From Chlorobiaceae bacterium (GTDB lineage Bacteria > Bacteroidota > Chlorobiia > Chlorobiales > Chlorobiaceae), in NCBI GenBank assembly GCA_013334435.1, contig JAAXXP010000004.1, positions 1 to 56,631 of the forward strand: a stretch of 56,631 bases of DNA. Reading direction: 5' to 3'. Positions 41,101-50,960 of the stretch are shown here, piece by piece. The notes below the pieces were generated by a model. That model saw only the letters and a program-made list of their open reading frames with translations. It made no database searches and was not told where the DNA came from. The position numbers and the translations under genes were made by a program. The stretch's first letter is position 1, and each line of letters starts with the position of its first letter.

Positions 41101-41830
41101 ATGCGGTTCGGAACGACTGAACTCGACCATCGCCATGGCCGCCCTGCATCTGCTGCTTGAGACCGGCACACGGGTAATCCTCCCGCCGCCGTTTCTCTGC
41201 TGCGGCTTTCCTGCGCATGTGAATGCCAAGAGCGATCAGTATTCGAGCATCGTCCTGCGCAATACCGTCCTGTTCAGCCAGATTCGTGAAATGTTCTCCT
41301 ATCTGGATTTCGATGCCTGCGTGGTGACCTGCGGCACCTGTCTTGAAGGGCTCGATGCCATTGAAACCGGAAAGCTTTTCGGCGGAAGGATCATCGATAC
41401 CTCGGCTTATGCTCTCGAGAAAGGGTTCAGGCTGCAGGAGCCGGGAGGAAGGTATCTCTATCATGCTCCGTGCCACGATTCCCTGGGAGGCAAGGCTCTC
41501 GATACTATCGGCAAACTCGGCGGATTCGAATCCGTCAAGGCGGTTGCGCACTGCTGTTCAGAGGCCGGAACCCTCGCGTTATCGAGGCCGGATATCACCG
41601 ACGCCATGCTGCACCGCAAGCGCGACGCCATCCGCGAAGCCATGAACGGGTCGGGGGAGAAGGTGGTGCTGACCAACTGCCCCTCCTGTGTACAGGGACT
41701 CGGCAGAAATCTCGATCTTGGCATCGAGCCGAAACATCTTGTGGTGGCGCTTGCAGAAAAGTATTCCGGCCCTGACTGGCAGGAGAAGCTGCAAGCCCAG
41801 GCAAGCCGTGCGTCGGCAGTCAGTTTCTGA
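38171..41830 (+). CDS. FAD-linked oxidase / Fe-S oxidoreductase fusion (GlcD-GlcF-like, DUF3683-type)
   Basis: FAD-binding PRGAGTGLTGGAVPLRSRCVI...; HMHAGDGNVHVNIPV; CIRCGKCKTDCC and CTICHKCLKPCPVD clusters; CCG-type CTGTCLEG/CCGFP region. Confidence 0.92.
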   Translation: MMLTTGPETATVSHAVPREIPFNYTSADDRQAIASLLGRDIVRTLDELREHRVTGRSARLLMSSIGEILIHRRNPYLFQELVDSPQRRQRLFERAAKDLDIIANSANGETRVITVVAAVREQLDRFRTAVENTPELRRRLRRELGAVVGVKNVLFDPFSLAAHATDATDWRLHLPVAVVTPAEEHQVAPLITAIANLGLKIIPRGAGTGLTGGAVPLRSRCVIINMEKLNRSRGISLRDFHLDDGSVRQAPVIEIEAGVVTERAMHEAEEQGLVFATDPTSEWSCTVGGNIAENAGGKMAVRWGTCIDNLLEWRMAMPSGERWTVRRTDHQLRKILHEDTVSFEVLDEAGKRLERIELCGTDIRKKGLWKDITNKALGGVPGLQKEGTDGVITSAVFVLYRQYPEKRTLCLEFFGQDMDEASRVIVELSKIFPLPFNDEEALLALEHFDDEYVRAIDYKVKAPRPQTPKAVLLIDIAARTPGEVQRGVDRVAALLEHHPNTLMFVARDNAESVRFWADRKKLSAIARRTNAFKLNEDIVIPLEALAEFARFIDHLNTDEERYSQLRFVERASEILQTAKVNEDGGQFASKVPTGLELCGEFRRKVLDAPDESLRSLEILHDFSGELAELLQGYPKIQGAVEQAKEYIRNSRIAIATHMHAGDGNVHVNIPVLSNDRLMLERADKVVDQVMEKVVSLGGVVSGEHGIGVTKLKYLDASIVDELARYRRKVDPKGLMNPGKLEDMDVLGHIFTPSFNLLELEAHILKRAKIEELSKKVDYCIRCGKCKTDCCVYYPARGMFYHPRNKNLAIGSLIEALLFDAQRERSTDFELLQWLDEVADHCTICHKCLKPCPVDIDTGEVSVLERELLAGRGFRHSSPVTEMTLHYLDSRSTLFNTVFRNTVLRFGGAMQRAGNRLSAPLQPEDDPPAFYPLRLLRSSVPPVPRKTLRDVLPECGQDQVLVFEPSGVGNSTVFYFPGCGSERLNSTIAMAALHLLLETGTRVILPPPFLCCGFPAHVNAKSDQYSSIVLRNTVLFSQIREMFSYLDFDACVVTCGTCLEGLDAIETGKLFGGRIIDTSAYALEKGFRLQEPGGRYLYHAPCHDSLGGKALDTIGKLGGFESVKAVAHCCSEAGTLALSRPDITDAMLHRKRDAIREAMNGSGEKVVLTNCPSCVQGLGRNLDLGIEPKHLVVALAEKYSGPDWQEKLQAQASRASAVSF

Positions 41831-41839
41831 TTCCGGATT

Positions 41840-42331
41840 TTGAGTGCCTCGATGCATGGTTTGAACGACAGGATGCGCTTCGGCATCAGAGGGATCGCTC
41901 TTTTCGAGGCGGGAAAGGGCATTCTCGTCCTTGCTGCCGGATTTTCGCTGTTTTCGCTGATACATCAGAATATGCAGGCGTTTGCCGCTCGACTGGTCGG
42001 GCATTTGCATCTCAACGCAGCAAAGCACATCCCCGGGATTTTTTCCGAAGCTGTCGGCACTATTGCCGACAGCCGGTTGCGGCTTCTGGCGGTTCTTGCA
42101 CTCCTCTATTCGGTTATGCGATTTGTCGAGGCTTACGGCCTCTGGTTCGCAAAGCGATGGGCACGATGGTTCGCTTTGCTGAGCGGAGCCGTTTATCTGC
42201 CCTTCGAACTGTATGAACTTGCAAAAGGCTTTTCGTGGATCACGATCGTTTTTCTTCTCGTCAACCTCGCAGTTGTTCTCTCCATGGGTTTTTCGCTTAA
42301 GGCAAAACGCCGCGGAAACAACCTTTCCTGA
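41840..42331 (+). CDS. DUF2127-like membrane protein
   Basis: RGIALFEAGKGILVLAAGF...FVEAYGLWFAKRWARWFALLSGAVYLPFELYEL. Confidence 0.85.
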   Translation: MSASMHGLNDRMRFGIRGIALFEAGKGILVLAAGFSLFSLIHQNMQAFAARLVGHLHLNAAKHIPGIFSEAVGTIADSRLRLLAVLALLYSVMRFVEAYGLWFAKRWARWFALLSGAVYLPFELYELAKGFSWITIVFLLVNLAVVLSMGFSLKAKRRGNNLS

Positions 42332-42480
42332 AGACGCCTTTGATTTTTCGATGAATTTCCGGAGCGCAGCCCCGGGTCTCTGCCTGGAGGGGTTGCTGCC
42401 GGGGGATGTTTTCCCGCTCTTGTGTGCGAAGCGCCCGGGCGGGCATCAGGATCGAAAGCCGCGCACTCGCTTGTCCATCT

Positions 42481-42810
42481 CTATACCAGTACATAGACAA
42501 TAAGACCGCAAACAACCACCATCAGTACGAGTCCGGCGATAAATATCGTGTCGGCGGTGCGTTCCATCCCATGCATCCGGTGCCCGCTGCGAGTCCGGAG
42601 GGCGAAATAGGAGAGCATGCACGAAAACAGAAAGAGCAGCGCGTCCAGAGAAAGAAGATCGTCGACGAATGTCGTGACCTGCCGGCTGTTGATGACAATA
42701 TGAAGAATTCCTATTACCGTCAGGCATACGCCCACCATGGCTGCCGAGACGGTAAAAATATGGATGGATATGTCCTCTTCCAGATGTTCGTTTTCTTCGC
42801 TGTTACCCAT
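42481..42810 (-). CDS. Small membrane protein, hypothetical
   Basis: 109 aa with three TM segments. Confidence 0.55.
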   Translation of the reverse strand: MGNSEENEHLEEDISIHIFTVSAAMVGVCLTVIGILHIVINSRQVTTFVDDLLSLDALLFLFSCMLSYFALRTRSGHRMHGMERTADTIFIAGLVLMVVVCGLIVYVLV

Positions 42811-43027
42811 GGTTTTTCATGTTTGTCGCGATTGCGCTTCGGTGCCGGGTGTTGCCCATCGGGAGGCCGGGTGCGCAATCGGGAGGTGTTGTTCGATCTT
42901 TTATGCCCGTTTTATGGTTAATCTAATCACAGCAGGACTTTTTTCCCGTTTCGGGATGCTCCGCATGGGCTCGATGTGGATCCTGCGGGGAAGGTATCGA
43001 TGAAAACAAACGCAAACGCGACATCCT

Positions 43028-45691
43028 ATGATGCATGAACTCTGGCATACCCTGACTTCGGAGGCCGTTTTGGGCCGTCTTGGCGTTACCGGTCCGGGGC
43101 TCGATTCCGACGAGGCCGATCGCCGCCTTCGGGAGTACGGCCCCAACATCCTGCAGTCAAAAAAGGGCGTCAGCCCCTGGAAGCTGCTCTTCGATCAGTT
43201 CAAAAATGTCCTGATCATAACCCTGCTCCTGGCCACCGTGCTGTCGGCTTTTCTCGGCCACGGCCTCGAAGCCGCAGCGATTGCCGTGATCGTGCTTTTT
43301 GCCGTGCTGCTCGGTTTCATTCAGGAGTTCAGGGCGGAAAAAGCCATCGATGCGCTCCGGAGCATGGCGGCTCCGCAGGCCAGAGTTATCCGCGATGGCA
43401 GGGAACAGCTCGTTCCGGCCTCGGAAGTCGTGCCCGGCGATATGGTGATGCTCGCCGCAGGCGACCGCATACCCGCCGATGCCCGGCTGGTCGTGTCGGT
43501 CAACCTGCAGGTCGAGGAGGCCTCCCTGACCGGTGAATCCCTGCCGTCCGAAAAGGACGCAGGCTCGCTTTCGCCCGCAAATGCCGGACCCGGCGACCGC
43601 ATGAACATGGTGTTTGCCGGAACAGCGGTGAGCTACGGTCGCGGATCTGCGGTGGTGGTTGCTACCGGCATGCAGACCGAGTTTGGCAGGATCGCTGCTC
43701 TGCTCCAGCAGGTCGAGACGGAGAAAACCCCGCTGCAGAAAAATCTCGATCAGGTAGGCGCAGTGCTTGCCCGGGCTGCGATGGTCATCGTGCTGGTGAT
43801 TGTGGCGCTCGGCCTTTTCCGCGGCCAGTCGTTTATCGACATGCTCATTTTCGGCATTGCCCTGGCCGTGGCTGTCGTGCCCGAAGCGCTTCCCGCAGTC
43901 GTCACCATTTCGCTGGCGCTCGGTGTCCAGCGAATGGTAAGGCGCAACGCCCTCATGCGGAGGCTGCCGGTCGTCGAAACGCTGGGCAGCACCACGGTGA
44001 TCTGTTCCGACAAAACCGGCACGCTTACCCGCGACGAAATGACCGTCCGGTCGCTCTATATCTCCGGCACCCTGATTGACGTCGGAGGGTCGGGCTATAT
44101 TCCCGAAGGCGGCTTTACGGTTGCGGGCGGCGGGCCCCTTCCCGGCAGTCTGCACCGCTTTCTCACAGCGGGGGTGCTCTGCAGCGACGCCCGGCTGCTG
44201 AAAAACGAAGAGGGGGAGTGGGATATCAAGGGCGATCCAACCGAGGGAGCGCTCCTGGTGGCGGCCGTGAAAGCAGGACTCGACATCGCGGAACTGCAGG
44301 CGCGTTTTTCCCGCATCGACGAACTGCCCTTCTCCTCCGAAACGAAGCGTATGATCACCCTGCATGACGATGGTGGCGTTCCGAACGCCTTCATAAAGGG
44401 TGCTCCGGAAGTGATCCTTCAGGACTGCGCGACGGTGCTGACCTCTGAAGGCGTTACGCCTCTGGATTCCTCCATGAAAGAACGGCTGCACGCCGAAGCC
44501 GAAGCCATGGGCCGAAAAGCCCTCCGGGTGCTCGCTATCGCCGAAAAGCGCGGAGCTTCCATCGGCACGGCTTCCGTCGGCATGAATTTTCTCGGATTCG
44601 CCGGCATGATCGATCCGCCGAGGCCCGAAGCTGCTGAAGCCGTCAGGCGCTGCATCGAGGCAGGCATCCGTCCGGTCATGATTACCGGCGATCATCCGGT
44701 CACGGCCGAAGCCATCGCCCGCGAACTCGGCATTCTTCGGGGCGGCAGGGTTGTGGCGGGATCGGCGCTGCAGGAAATGAGCGACCTGGAGCTGCGCCGT
44801 TCGGTCGAGGGTATCAGCGTGTTCGCCCGCGTCGCTCCCGAACACAAGCTTCGAATTGTCGATGCCCTGCAGAAAAACGGAGAAATCGTGGCCATGACCG
44901 GCGACGGGGTCAACGACGCCCCTGCGCTGAAAAAAGCCGATATCGGCATTTCCATGGGCATTACCGGCACCGACGTTTCCAAAGAGGCCTCGGCCATGAT
45001 GCTGACCGACGACAACTTCGCATCTATTGTCGCAGCGGTCGAAGAGGGGAGGGGAATCTACGACAACATCAGGAAATACCTGACCTACCTGCTCTCGTCG
45101 AACATCGGCGAACTGGGCCTCATGGCCGGAGCCTCACTGTTCGGTCTGCCGCTGCCGCTCACTGCCGTACAGATCCTTTACGTCAATCTCGCCACCGACG
45201 GCCTTCCCGCACTGGCGCTGGCCGTCGATCCGCCCGAGAAGGATATCATGAAACGTCGCCCGAACGATCCCCGTCAGGGCATTTTCACCCGTCCCGTGCT
45301 TGCGCTCATGCTTGCCGGAGGCATCTGGTCCACCGTGGTGAACATGTCGCTTTTCAACTGGGCCCTCCACTCCGGCCGCCCGGTACGCGAGGCGATGACC
45401 ATGACCTTCGTCTCCCTGGTGCTGATACAGTTCTTCAAGGCCTACAATTTCCGTTCCGAAACCCGTCCGCTCTATTACAGGCCCTTCGCGAACCGGTGGC
45501 TGAACCTGGCCATTCTTTGGGAGCTGATTCTGCTTGCCCTCATCATCGCGGTTCCTTTTCTGCGGATACCCTTCAGCACCTTCTGTCTTACTCCCGAGGA
45601 CTGGCTGATCGTGCTGCTTTCGTCGCTCACCATCGTTCCGGTCATCGAACTGGTGAAGCTGATGATCCGCAAAAAAGTGATTCAGGGGTAG
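43028..45691 (+). CDS. P-type cation-transporting ATPase (P2-like, Ca2+-type)
   Basis: ICSDKTGTLTRDEM phosphorylation motif; LTGESLPSEK; MTGDGVNDAPALKKADIGI. Confidence 0.96.
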   Translation: MMHELWHTLTSEAVLGRLGVTGPGLDSDEADRRLREYGPNILQSKKGVSPWKLLFDQFKNVLIITLLLATVLSAFLGHGLEAAAIAVIVLFAVLLGFIQEFRAEKAIDALRSMAAPQARVIRDGREQLVPASEVVPGDMVMLAAGDRIPADARLVVSVNLQVEEASLTGESLPSEKDAGSLSPANAGPGDRMNMVFAGTAVSYGRGSAVVVATGMQTEFGRIAALLQQVETEKTPLQKNLDQVGAVLARAAMVIVLVIVALGLFRGQSFIDMLIFGIALAVAVVPEALPAVVTISLALGVQRMVRRNALMRRLPVVETLGSTTVICSDKTGTLTRDEMTVRSLYISGTLIDVGGSGYIPEGGFTVAGGGPLPGSLHRFLTAGVLCSDARLLKNEEGEWDIKGDPTEGALLVAAVKAGLDIAELQARFSRIDELPFSSETKRMITLHDDGGVPNAFIKGAPEVILQDCATVLTSEGVTPLDSSMKERLHAEAEAMGRKALRVLAIAEKRGASIGTASVGMNFLGFAGMIDPPRPEAAEAVRRCIEAGIRPVMITGDHPVTAEAIARELGILRGGRVVAGSALQEMSDLELRRSVEGISVFARVAPEHKLRIVDALQKNGEIVAMTGDGVNDAPALKKADIGISMGITGTDVSKEASAMMLTDDNFASIVAAVEEGRGIYDNIRKYLTYLLSSNIGELGLMAGASLFGLPLPLTAVQILYVNLATDGLPALALAVDPPEKDIMKRRPNDPRQGIFTRPVLALMLAGGIWSTVVNMSLFNWALHSGRPVREAMTMTFVSLVLIQFFKAYNFRSETRPLYYRPFANRWLNLAILWELILLALIIAVPFLRIPFSTFCLTPEDWLIVLLSSLTIVPVIELVKLMIRKKVIQG

Positions 45692-45836
45692 ATGTAACAG
45701 CTATGTCGACAGAGGTGTTCTGTTGTGGTGCGCGGTTCGTTTTCTCTTGCACTTTTTTAGGCTGAAACTCTGAAAATGCTTTAATTAAGGCTTACAGCCC
45801 GTCTTTTCGACCATCAACAAAACCGGGACCGCACCC

Positions 45837-47321
45837 TTGAAGAACAGTTTCAGGAAAAAGCCTCTTGCGCTGCTGCTCGAAGAAATGAAGGGCGAGCATC
45901 GTCTGAACCGCATTCTCGGTCCCCTGGCCCTCACCAGTCTCGGTGTCGGGGCGATCATAGGCACAGGAATCTTCGTGCTGATAGGCGTCGCCGCCCACGA
46001 CAAGGCTGGTCCCGCCGTCACGCTTTCGTTCGCAGTGGCCGGACTCGCCTGTATTTTCGCTGCGCTCTGCTATGCCGAGTTCGCCTCCATGGTGCCTGTC
46101 GCCGGTTCGGCATACACTTACGCCTACGCCACTCTCGGAGAACTTTTCGCCTGGATCATCGGCTGGGATCTTATCCTCGAATATGCCGTCGCCTCTGCTA
46201 CGGTCGCACATGGATGGTCCCACTATTTTCAGGACTTCATCGGCATATTCGGGCTCGGGGTGCCCGCGCTTTTTTCCAGGGCGCCGCTCGATTTCAATCC
46301 CGAAACCGGCATGCTCGCCCTTACCGGTTCACTTTTGGACCTGCCCGCCATGCTCATTGCCGCGATCATCACGGTGATTCTCGTAAAAGGCATCAGGGAG
46401 AGTTCCGGTTTCAATACTGCGATGGTAATCTTCAAGGTTGCCATTGTCCTGCTGGTCATCGTGCTCGGCGCGCAGCATGTCAACCCGGATAACTGGCAGC
46501 CTTTCGCGCCGTTCGGTTTTTCAGGCCTGAGTGTTTTCGGCCACCTTGTGCTTGGCGAGCCCGGACTTGGAGGGGCGCCGGTAGGCGTGCTGGCCGGAGC
46601 GGCCATGATCTTTTTCGCCTATATCGGCTTCGACTCCATCTCGACCCATGCCGAAGAGGCGCGTAACCCCCAGAAAGACATTCCCATCGGTATCATCTCC
46701 TCGCTCATCGTCTGCACCATACTCTACATAGCCGTCGCCGCAGTCATAACAGGCATGGTGCCCTACAACGAAATCAACATCGATGCTCCGGTATCGCACG
46801 CTTTCAGTCGGGTTGGTCTCGGATGGGCGCATTTCATCATTTCACTGGGAGCGATAGCCGGAATCACCTCCGTGCTGCTCGTCATGATGCTCAGCCAGCC
46901 GCGCATTTTCCTTGCCATGGCGCGTGACGGACTGCTGCCGAAAAACATTTTCGGGGCCATTCACGAAAAGTTCAGAACCCCCTGGAAATCCACCATTCTC
47001 ACCGGCATCTTCGTGGCCTTCATGGCCGCCCTGCTGCCGCTTCGCCTGCTTGCCGAGCTGGTCAATATCGGCACGCTTTTCGCGTTTGTCGTCGTCTGCA
47101 CGGCCGTGCTCATCATGCGCCGCAAGCATCCCGAAGCCGAGCGTCCCTTCAGGGTGCCCTTTGTTCCCTTCGTCCCTATTGCCGGTATTCTCACCTGTCT
47201 GTTGCTCATGTTCTCCCTGCCGGCAGAAAACTGGCTCCGTTTGCTGATCTGGCTGCTTATCGGCATGGCGATCTACTTTTTTTACGGCAGACACCACAGC
47301 AAGCTTGGCAAGATGCCGTGA
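45837..47321 (+). CDS. APC-family amino acid permease (TTG start)
   Basis: LGPLALTSLGVGAIIGTGIFVLIGVAAHDKAGPAV; IFFAYIGFDSISTHAEEARNPQKDIP. Confidence 0.94.
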   Translation: MKNSFRKKPLALLLEEMKGEHRLNRILGPLALTSLGVGAIIGTGIFVLIGVAAHDKAGPAVTLSFAVAGLACIFAALCYAEFASMVPVAGSAYTYAYATLGELFAWIIGWDLILEYAVASATVAHGWSHYFQDFIGIFGLGVPALFSRAPLDFNPETGMLALTGSLLDLPAMLIAAIITVILVKGIRESSGFNTAMVIFKVAIVLLVIVLGAQHVNPDNWQPFAPFGFSGLSVFGHLVLGEPGLGGAPVGVLAGAAMIFFAYIGFDSISTHAEEARNPQKDIPIGIISSLIVCTILYIAVAAVITGMVPYNEINIDAPVSHAFSRVGLGWAHFIISLGAIAGITSVLLVMMLSQPRIFLAMARDGLLPKNIFGAIHEKFRTPWKSTILTGIFVAFMAALLPLRLLAELVNIGTLFAFVVVCTAVLIMRRKHPEAERPFRVPFVPFVPIAGILTCLLLMFSLPAENWLRLLIWLLIGMAIYFFYGRHHSKLGKMP

Positions 47322-47492
47322 ACGTCCTCCGGTCTGCTGCCCTTCTTGTGAACGCAGCCGAAACTGCGTATCTTTTACCATAAAAGCTTCCCGCATCTCC
47401 GCCATCTTCCGTGTTCACCGGAAGATGGCGGAACGCCGACGAGCTTCAGCCGTATTCCGCACGACTTTTTCAATCGAAAACCCCTGTCTGCA

Positions 47493-50400
47493 ATGGCTGC
47501 CACCGTTTCCCCGAAATCCGAAATACGCTTCGCCGTCGTCATGTACGGGGGAGTATCCCTTGCGATCTACATGAACGGCATAGCGCAGGAGCTGCTGCGC
47601 ATGGTCCGAGCGACTGCTACGGGGCAGGACGGCGTTACGCCGCTCATTCCTTCGGGGATGCTTGATCGGGTGGAAACCGTTTACCGGAAGATTGCCTATC
47701 GCCTTGCCGGCTCGACGAACGTGGATGAAATGCTGGTGCGCGACGCCGCACTGGAACGCAAATTTACTATTGATGTCATTTCCGGTACCTCGGCAGGAGG
47801 AATCAACGGCATTTTTCTTGCCAAAGCGCTTGCAACGGGCCTTGGCATGGAAGATCTCAAGAACCTCTGGATTGCCGAGGGTGATGCCTCGCTGCTCATC
47901 AACGACTCGAGGTCGGTGAAAGATACCGTGCTGAAGGCAGAGCGATCGCCCCAGTCGCTTTTCAACAGCAGAAGAATGTACCAGAAGCTGCTTGAGGCGT
48001 TCGAAAACATGGATGATGCAGGGCAGCCAGGAACAGGTCGAGTTCCCTCCGCTTATGTGCGGGAACTCGATCTGTTCGTTACCACGACCGATATTCTCGG
48101 CCTCACCCTGCCCATCGAACTCACCGACAGCACGGTCTACGAACGGAGGCACCGCAACGTGTTCAGGTTTTCATGTTCCGATACAGGCCAGAGCGCCTGG
48201 AACGATTTCAGCAAAGAGAACAACCCCATGCTTGCCTTTGCGGCTCGTTCCACCTCATCGTTTCCCTTTGCCTTTGAGCCGGTCATGCTCAGCGATATTG
48301 ACGATGTGCTCAGGCGCAAACGGTACGGCGATGAGTATCTCTCCAGCGGTGATCGCTGGAAACGGTTTTTCCGGGGATATCCCGACAAGCCTGCTGCAGG
48401 CTGCGTATCGTACCGAAACCGGCCGTTTGGCGACGGAGGCTATCTCGATAACAAACCGTTTTCCTATGCGGTTGAAACCATTTCGGCCCGTCACTCCGAC
48501 CTGCCGGTCGAGCGCAAACTGCTCTATATCGAGCCGGTTCCCGACCATCCGGAATCCGATCCTGAACGGGACGGCAGGCCCAACGCCATTGAAAACAGCG
48601 TTGCCGCTCTCCTGAAACTGCCTCGATACGAAACCATACGAGGCGACCTCGAGAAAATTCTCGAACGGAACCGGCTGCTTGACCTGATAGAGCGGATTAC
48701 CATAAACCTTGATGCCGACAAACTGCAATCCGGGTGGGTTCCGCCTTATGGCGATGTTTATCTGGCGTGGCAAGAGAAAATCGAAAAAGGCGAAGATGCC
48801 GGAGCTGAGCCGTTCTGGGCAAAGCCCGGTCTCAATGACCAGGAATGGGGCATGCTCGACATGGCTGACATGACCCTTCGAAAAGGTCCGGGATATGCGG
48901 CATACCAGCGGCTTGAAATTGAAGCGGTGACCGATGATTTCGGCAAACTGCTTGCCAGGGTTGCAGGATTCGACGAACAATCCGATACGGCACGAGTGTT
49001 CAGAAACCTCGTGCAGGCATGGCGGGAAAAACGGTTTGTCAGATACCGGGGAGAGGAGTATGGAACCGACCGAATAGAGGATGCGCAGGAGGAACAGGCC
49101 CCTCGTACCATGAACACTTTTTTGCACTGGTTCGACCTGACGTTTCCCCTCAGGCGACTGCGGTTTCTCAAGCGTCGTATCGACCGGTTTTATGCCATGG
49201 ATGCAGAGGCGTTGCCAAAAGATCTCGGAAAGTGGCTTGATGAACCGCTTCCTGCCGGCCCGGTCGACTGGGTTTCGTCCTTCAGGGCCGAGCTGCTTTC
49301 GGCAAGAAAAGAGACGCTTGCGATGCAGAGCCGGCTTCTCGATGCAGGCCGTGAGCTTCGCTCGCGGTTCAAGCCTCGCGAAGGAACGGACGGGAAAGAT
49401 GCCAACCCGCTCTATGATCTTGTGTCGGATCTTGTCGATGCTCTTTCCGGAAGTGACGATGTCCGTCTTTCGTTTTCATTGCAAAGCGGTTCCTCGAAAC
49501 AGGCCGGCGATGACCGGGATGCCACGTTCAGGCCGGTTATCGACTTTTTCCTCGGTTCCGGCCGAGCCAGAGGCAAGAGCCCGGAACAGACCAGCGAGGA
49601 TATTGCCGCAGGTTTTCTGCAAGGCAACAAAAAAGTGGTCCGGCTGCTCGACCGTATTGCCATCAAGGTCAAAAACCGGTTGACCCAGGCTATAGAGGAA
49701 AGCGACGAAGTGTGCCGAAAGGCGCTTTGTCTCGATGAACCCGCGGCAGTGAATGCCGATTTCGGCGCGACTGCCGCCCGTTCGGTTCTCGGCAACACCT
49801 ACCGGAGCTATAGCGATTACGATATGGTGCTTTTCCCCATTCTTTACGGCACAGGCACCTGTGAAGGAACCAGAATAGACGTATCTCGCATCAGCCCGGA
49901 AGACGCGACTTTTCTTGTGGACGAGAGGAAAGATCGTCTGAAAAAACTTGCGGGAACAGCTCTGGGAAACTTCGGGGCCTTCATGGAAGAGCGGTGGAGG
50001 CGCAACGATATCATGTGGGGGCAGCTCGACGGGGCAGAGCGGATCATCAGGGCGCTTCTTCCCGATGCCTCGGATGCCGATCCTTATATCGGCGAGGCGC
50101 ATGCGGCAATCGTGCTCGATACGATGAGACAGATGGGGCCGGGCGAATCGAAAGACCTGCTCGTTGAAGCCTTCATGCGCCCGGTTTCCGGCAAACCGGT
50201 TCCTGAGTTGTTTGTGTCGTTTATCCGCAGGCTGAAAACGTATACAAAGAAGATGGCCCGTTCACGCCATGACTATTCGCAGGCGTTTCGCGACATCGAC
50301 GAACGGGAGTTGCGTGACCATTACCTTCGGGTGTTTCGCTCAAACCATGTGCCGGAACCAGAAGCCGCGCTGAAAAATGCGGCAAGGGCGGCAACCGTCA

Positions 50401-50876
50401 CCGGCAAAATCCTTTCGGGTATTGCCGACGAGTACGGCATTGCAGGCAAAAGCTATCTGGCGGTGCTGACGCGAGCCGGTACATTTTTTCTGTGGCTCGT
50501 CGAGGCGGCGGTTCCGCGAAGCATGAGCAGCCTCGTATTCAAACACTGGCTCAAGCTTCTCTACCTTTTCGAAGTGCTGCTTCTGGTTGCCGGTTTTCTC
50601 TTTCTGAATGAGCATGTACAGCGTCTTGGCCTGACCATTGCGGGTGTTACCGCAGCGCTGCATATCGCATTTTTGTGGATCAGGGATATAGTGCTTTCCA
50701 GACAGCGTGTTTCGATGGTGCTCAGAAGCATTGCCGTCACTCTTGTTTTCGTTATGGTCGTTTCAGGTCTGGCGGCGCTTCTTGCCGTTACAGGTCTGTT
50801 CGGCGATCTGTGGGTCACATTCGACCGGCTGCACGATTGGTTCCTGCACCTTGGTTTGCGGGCGCAGACCGGATGA
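47493..50876 (+). CDS. Large patatin-like phospholipase with C-terminal TM segments
   Basis: 1127 aa; GGVSLAIYMNGIAQEL, GXSXG = SGTSAGGING, DGG = FGDGGYLDNKPFSYA; hydrophobic C-terminus. Confidence 0.9.
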   Translation: MAATVSPKSEIRFAVVMYGGVSLAIYMNGIAQELLRMVRATATGQDGVTPLIPSGMLDRVETVYRKIAYRLAGSTNVDEMLVRDAALERKFTIDVISGTSAGGINGIFLAKALATGLGMEDLKNLWIAEGDASLLINDSRSVKDTVLKAERSPQSLFNSRRMYQKLLEAFENMDDAGQPGTGRVPSAYVRELDLFVTTTDILGLTLPIELTDSTVYERRHRNVFRFSCSDTGQSAWNDFSKENNPMLAFAARSTSSFPFAFEPVMLSDIDDVLRRKRYGDEYLSSGDRWKRFFRGYPDKPAAGCVSYRNRPFGDGGYLDNKPFSYAVETISARHSDLPVERKLLYIEPVPDHPESDPERDGRPNAIENSVAALLKLPRYETIRGDLEKILERNRLLDLIERITINLDADKLQSGWVPPYGDVYLAWQEKIEKGEDAGAEPFWAKPGLNDQEWGMLDMADMTLRKGPGYAAYQRLEIEAVTDDFGKLLARVAGFDEQSDTARVFRNLVQAWREKRFVRYRGEEYGTDRIEDAQEEQAPRTMNTFLHWFDLTFPLRRLRFLKRRIDRFYAMDAEALPKDLGKWLDEPLPAGPVDWVSSFRAELLSARKETLAMQSRLLDAGRELRSRFKPREGTDGKDANPLYDLVSDLVDALSGSDDVRLSFSLQSGSSKQAGDDRDATFRPVIDFFLGSGRARGKSPEQTSEDIAAGFLQGNKKVVRLLDRIAIKVKNRLTQAIEESDEVCRKALCLDEPAAVNADFGATAARSVLGNTYRSYSDYDMVLFPILYGTGTCEGTRIDVSRISPEDATFLVDERKDRLKKLAGTALGNFGAFMEERWRRNDIMWGQLDGAERIIRALLPDASDADPYIGEAHAAIVLDTMRQMGPGESKDLLVEAFMRPVSGKPVPELFVSFIRRLKTYTKKMARSRHDYSQAFRDIDERELRDHYLRVFRSNHVPEPEAALKNAARAATVTGKILSGIADEYGIAGKSYLAVLTRAGTFFLWLVEAAVPRSMSSLVFKHWLKLLYLFEVLLLVAGFLFLNEHVQRLGLTIAGVTAALHIAFLWIRDIVLSRQRVSMVLRSIAVTLVFVMVVSGLAALLAVTGLFGDLWVTFDRLHDWFLHLGLRAQTG

Positions 50877-50960
50877 TTGTGCATCCGGCGTGTCTCCTTC
50901 ATGAGGCTTTCCGTGTTTCTTTCGTATGTGGTTTCTTTTTTATAACCAGAAATAGAGATC

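Noticed and set aside
43157-44845. 562-aa minus-strand ORF opposite the P-type ATPase
   Set aside because: Shadow of a gene with DKTGT and GDGVNDAP motifs in the sense frame.
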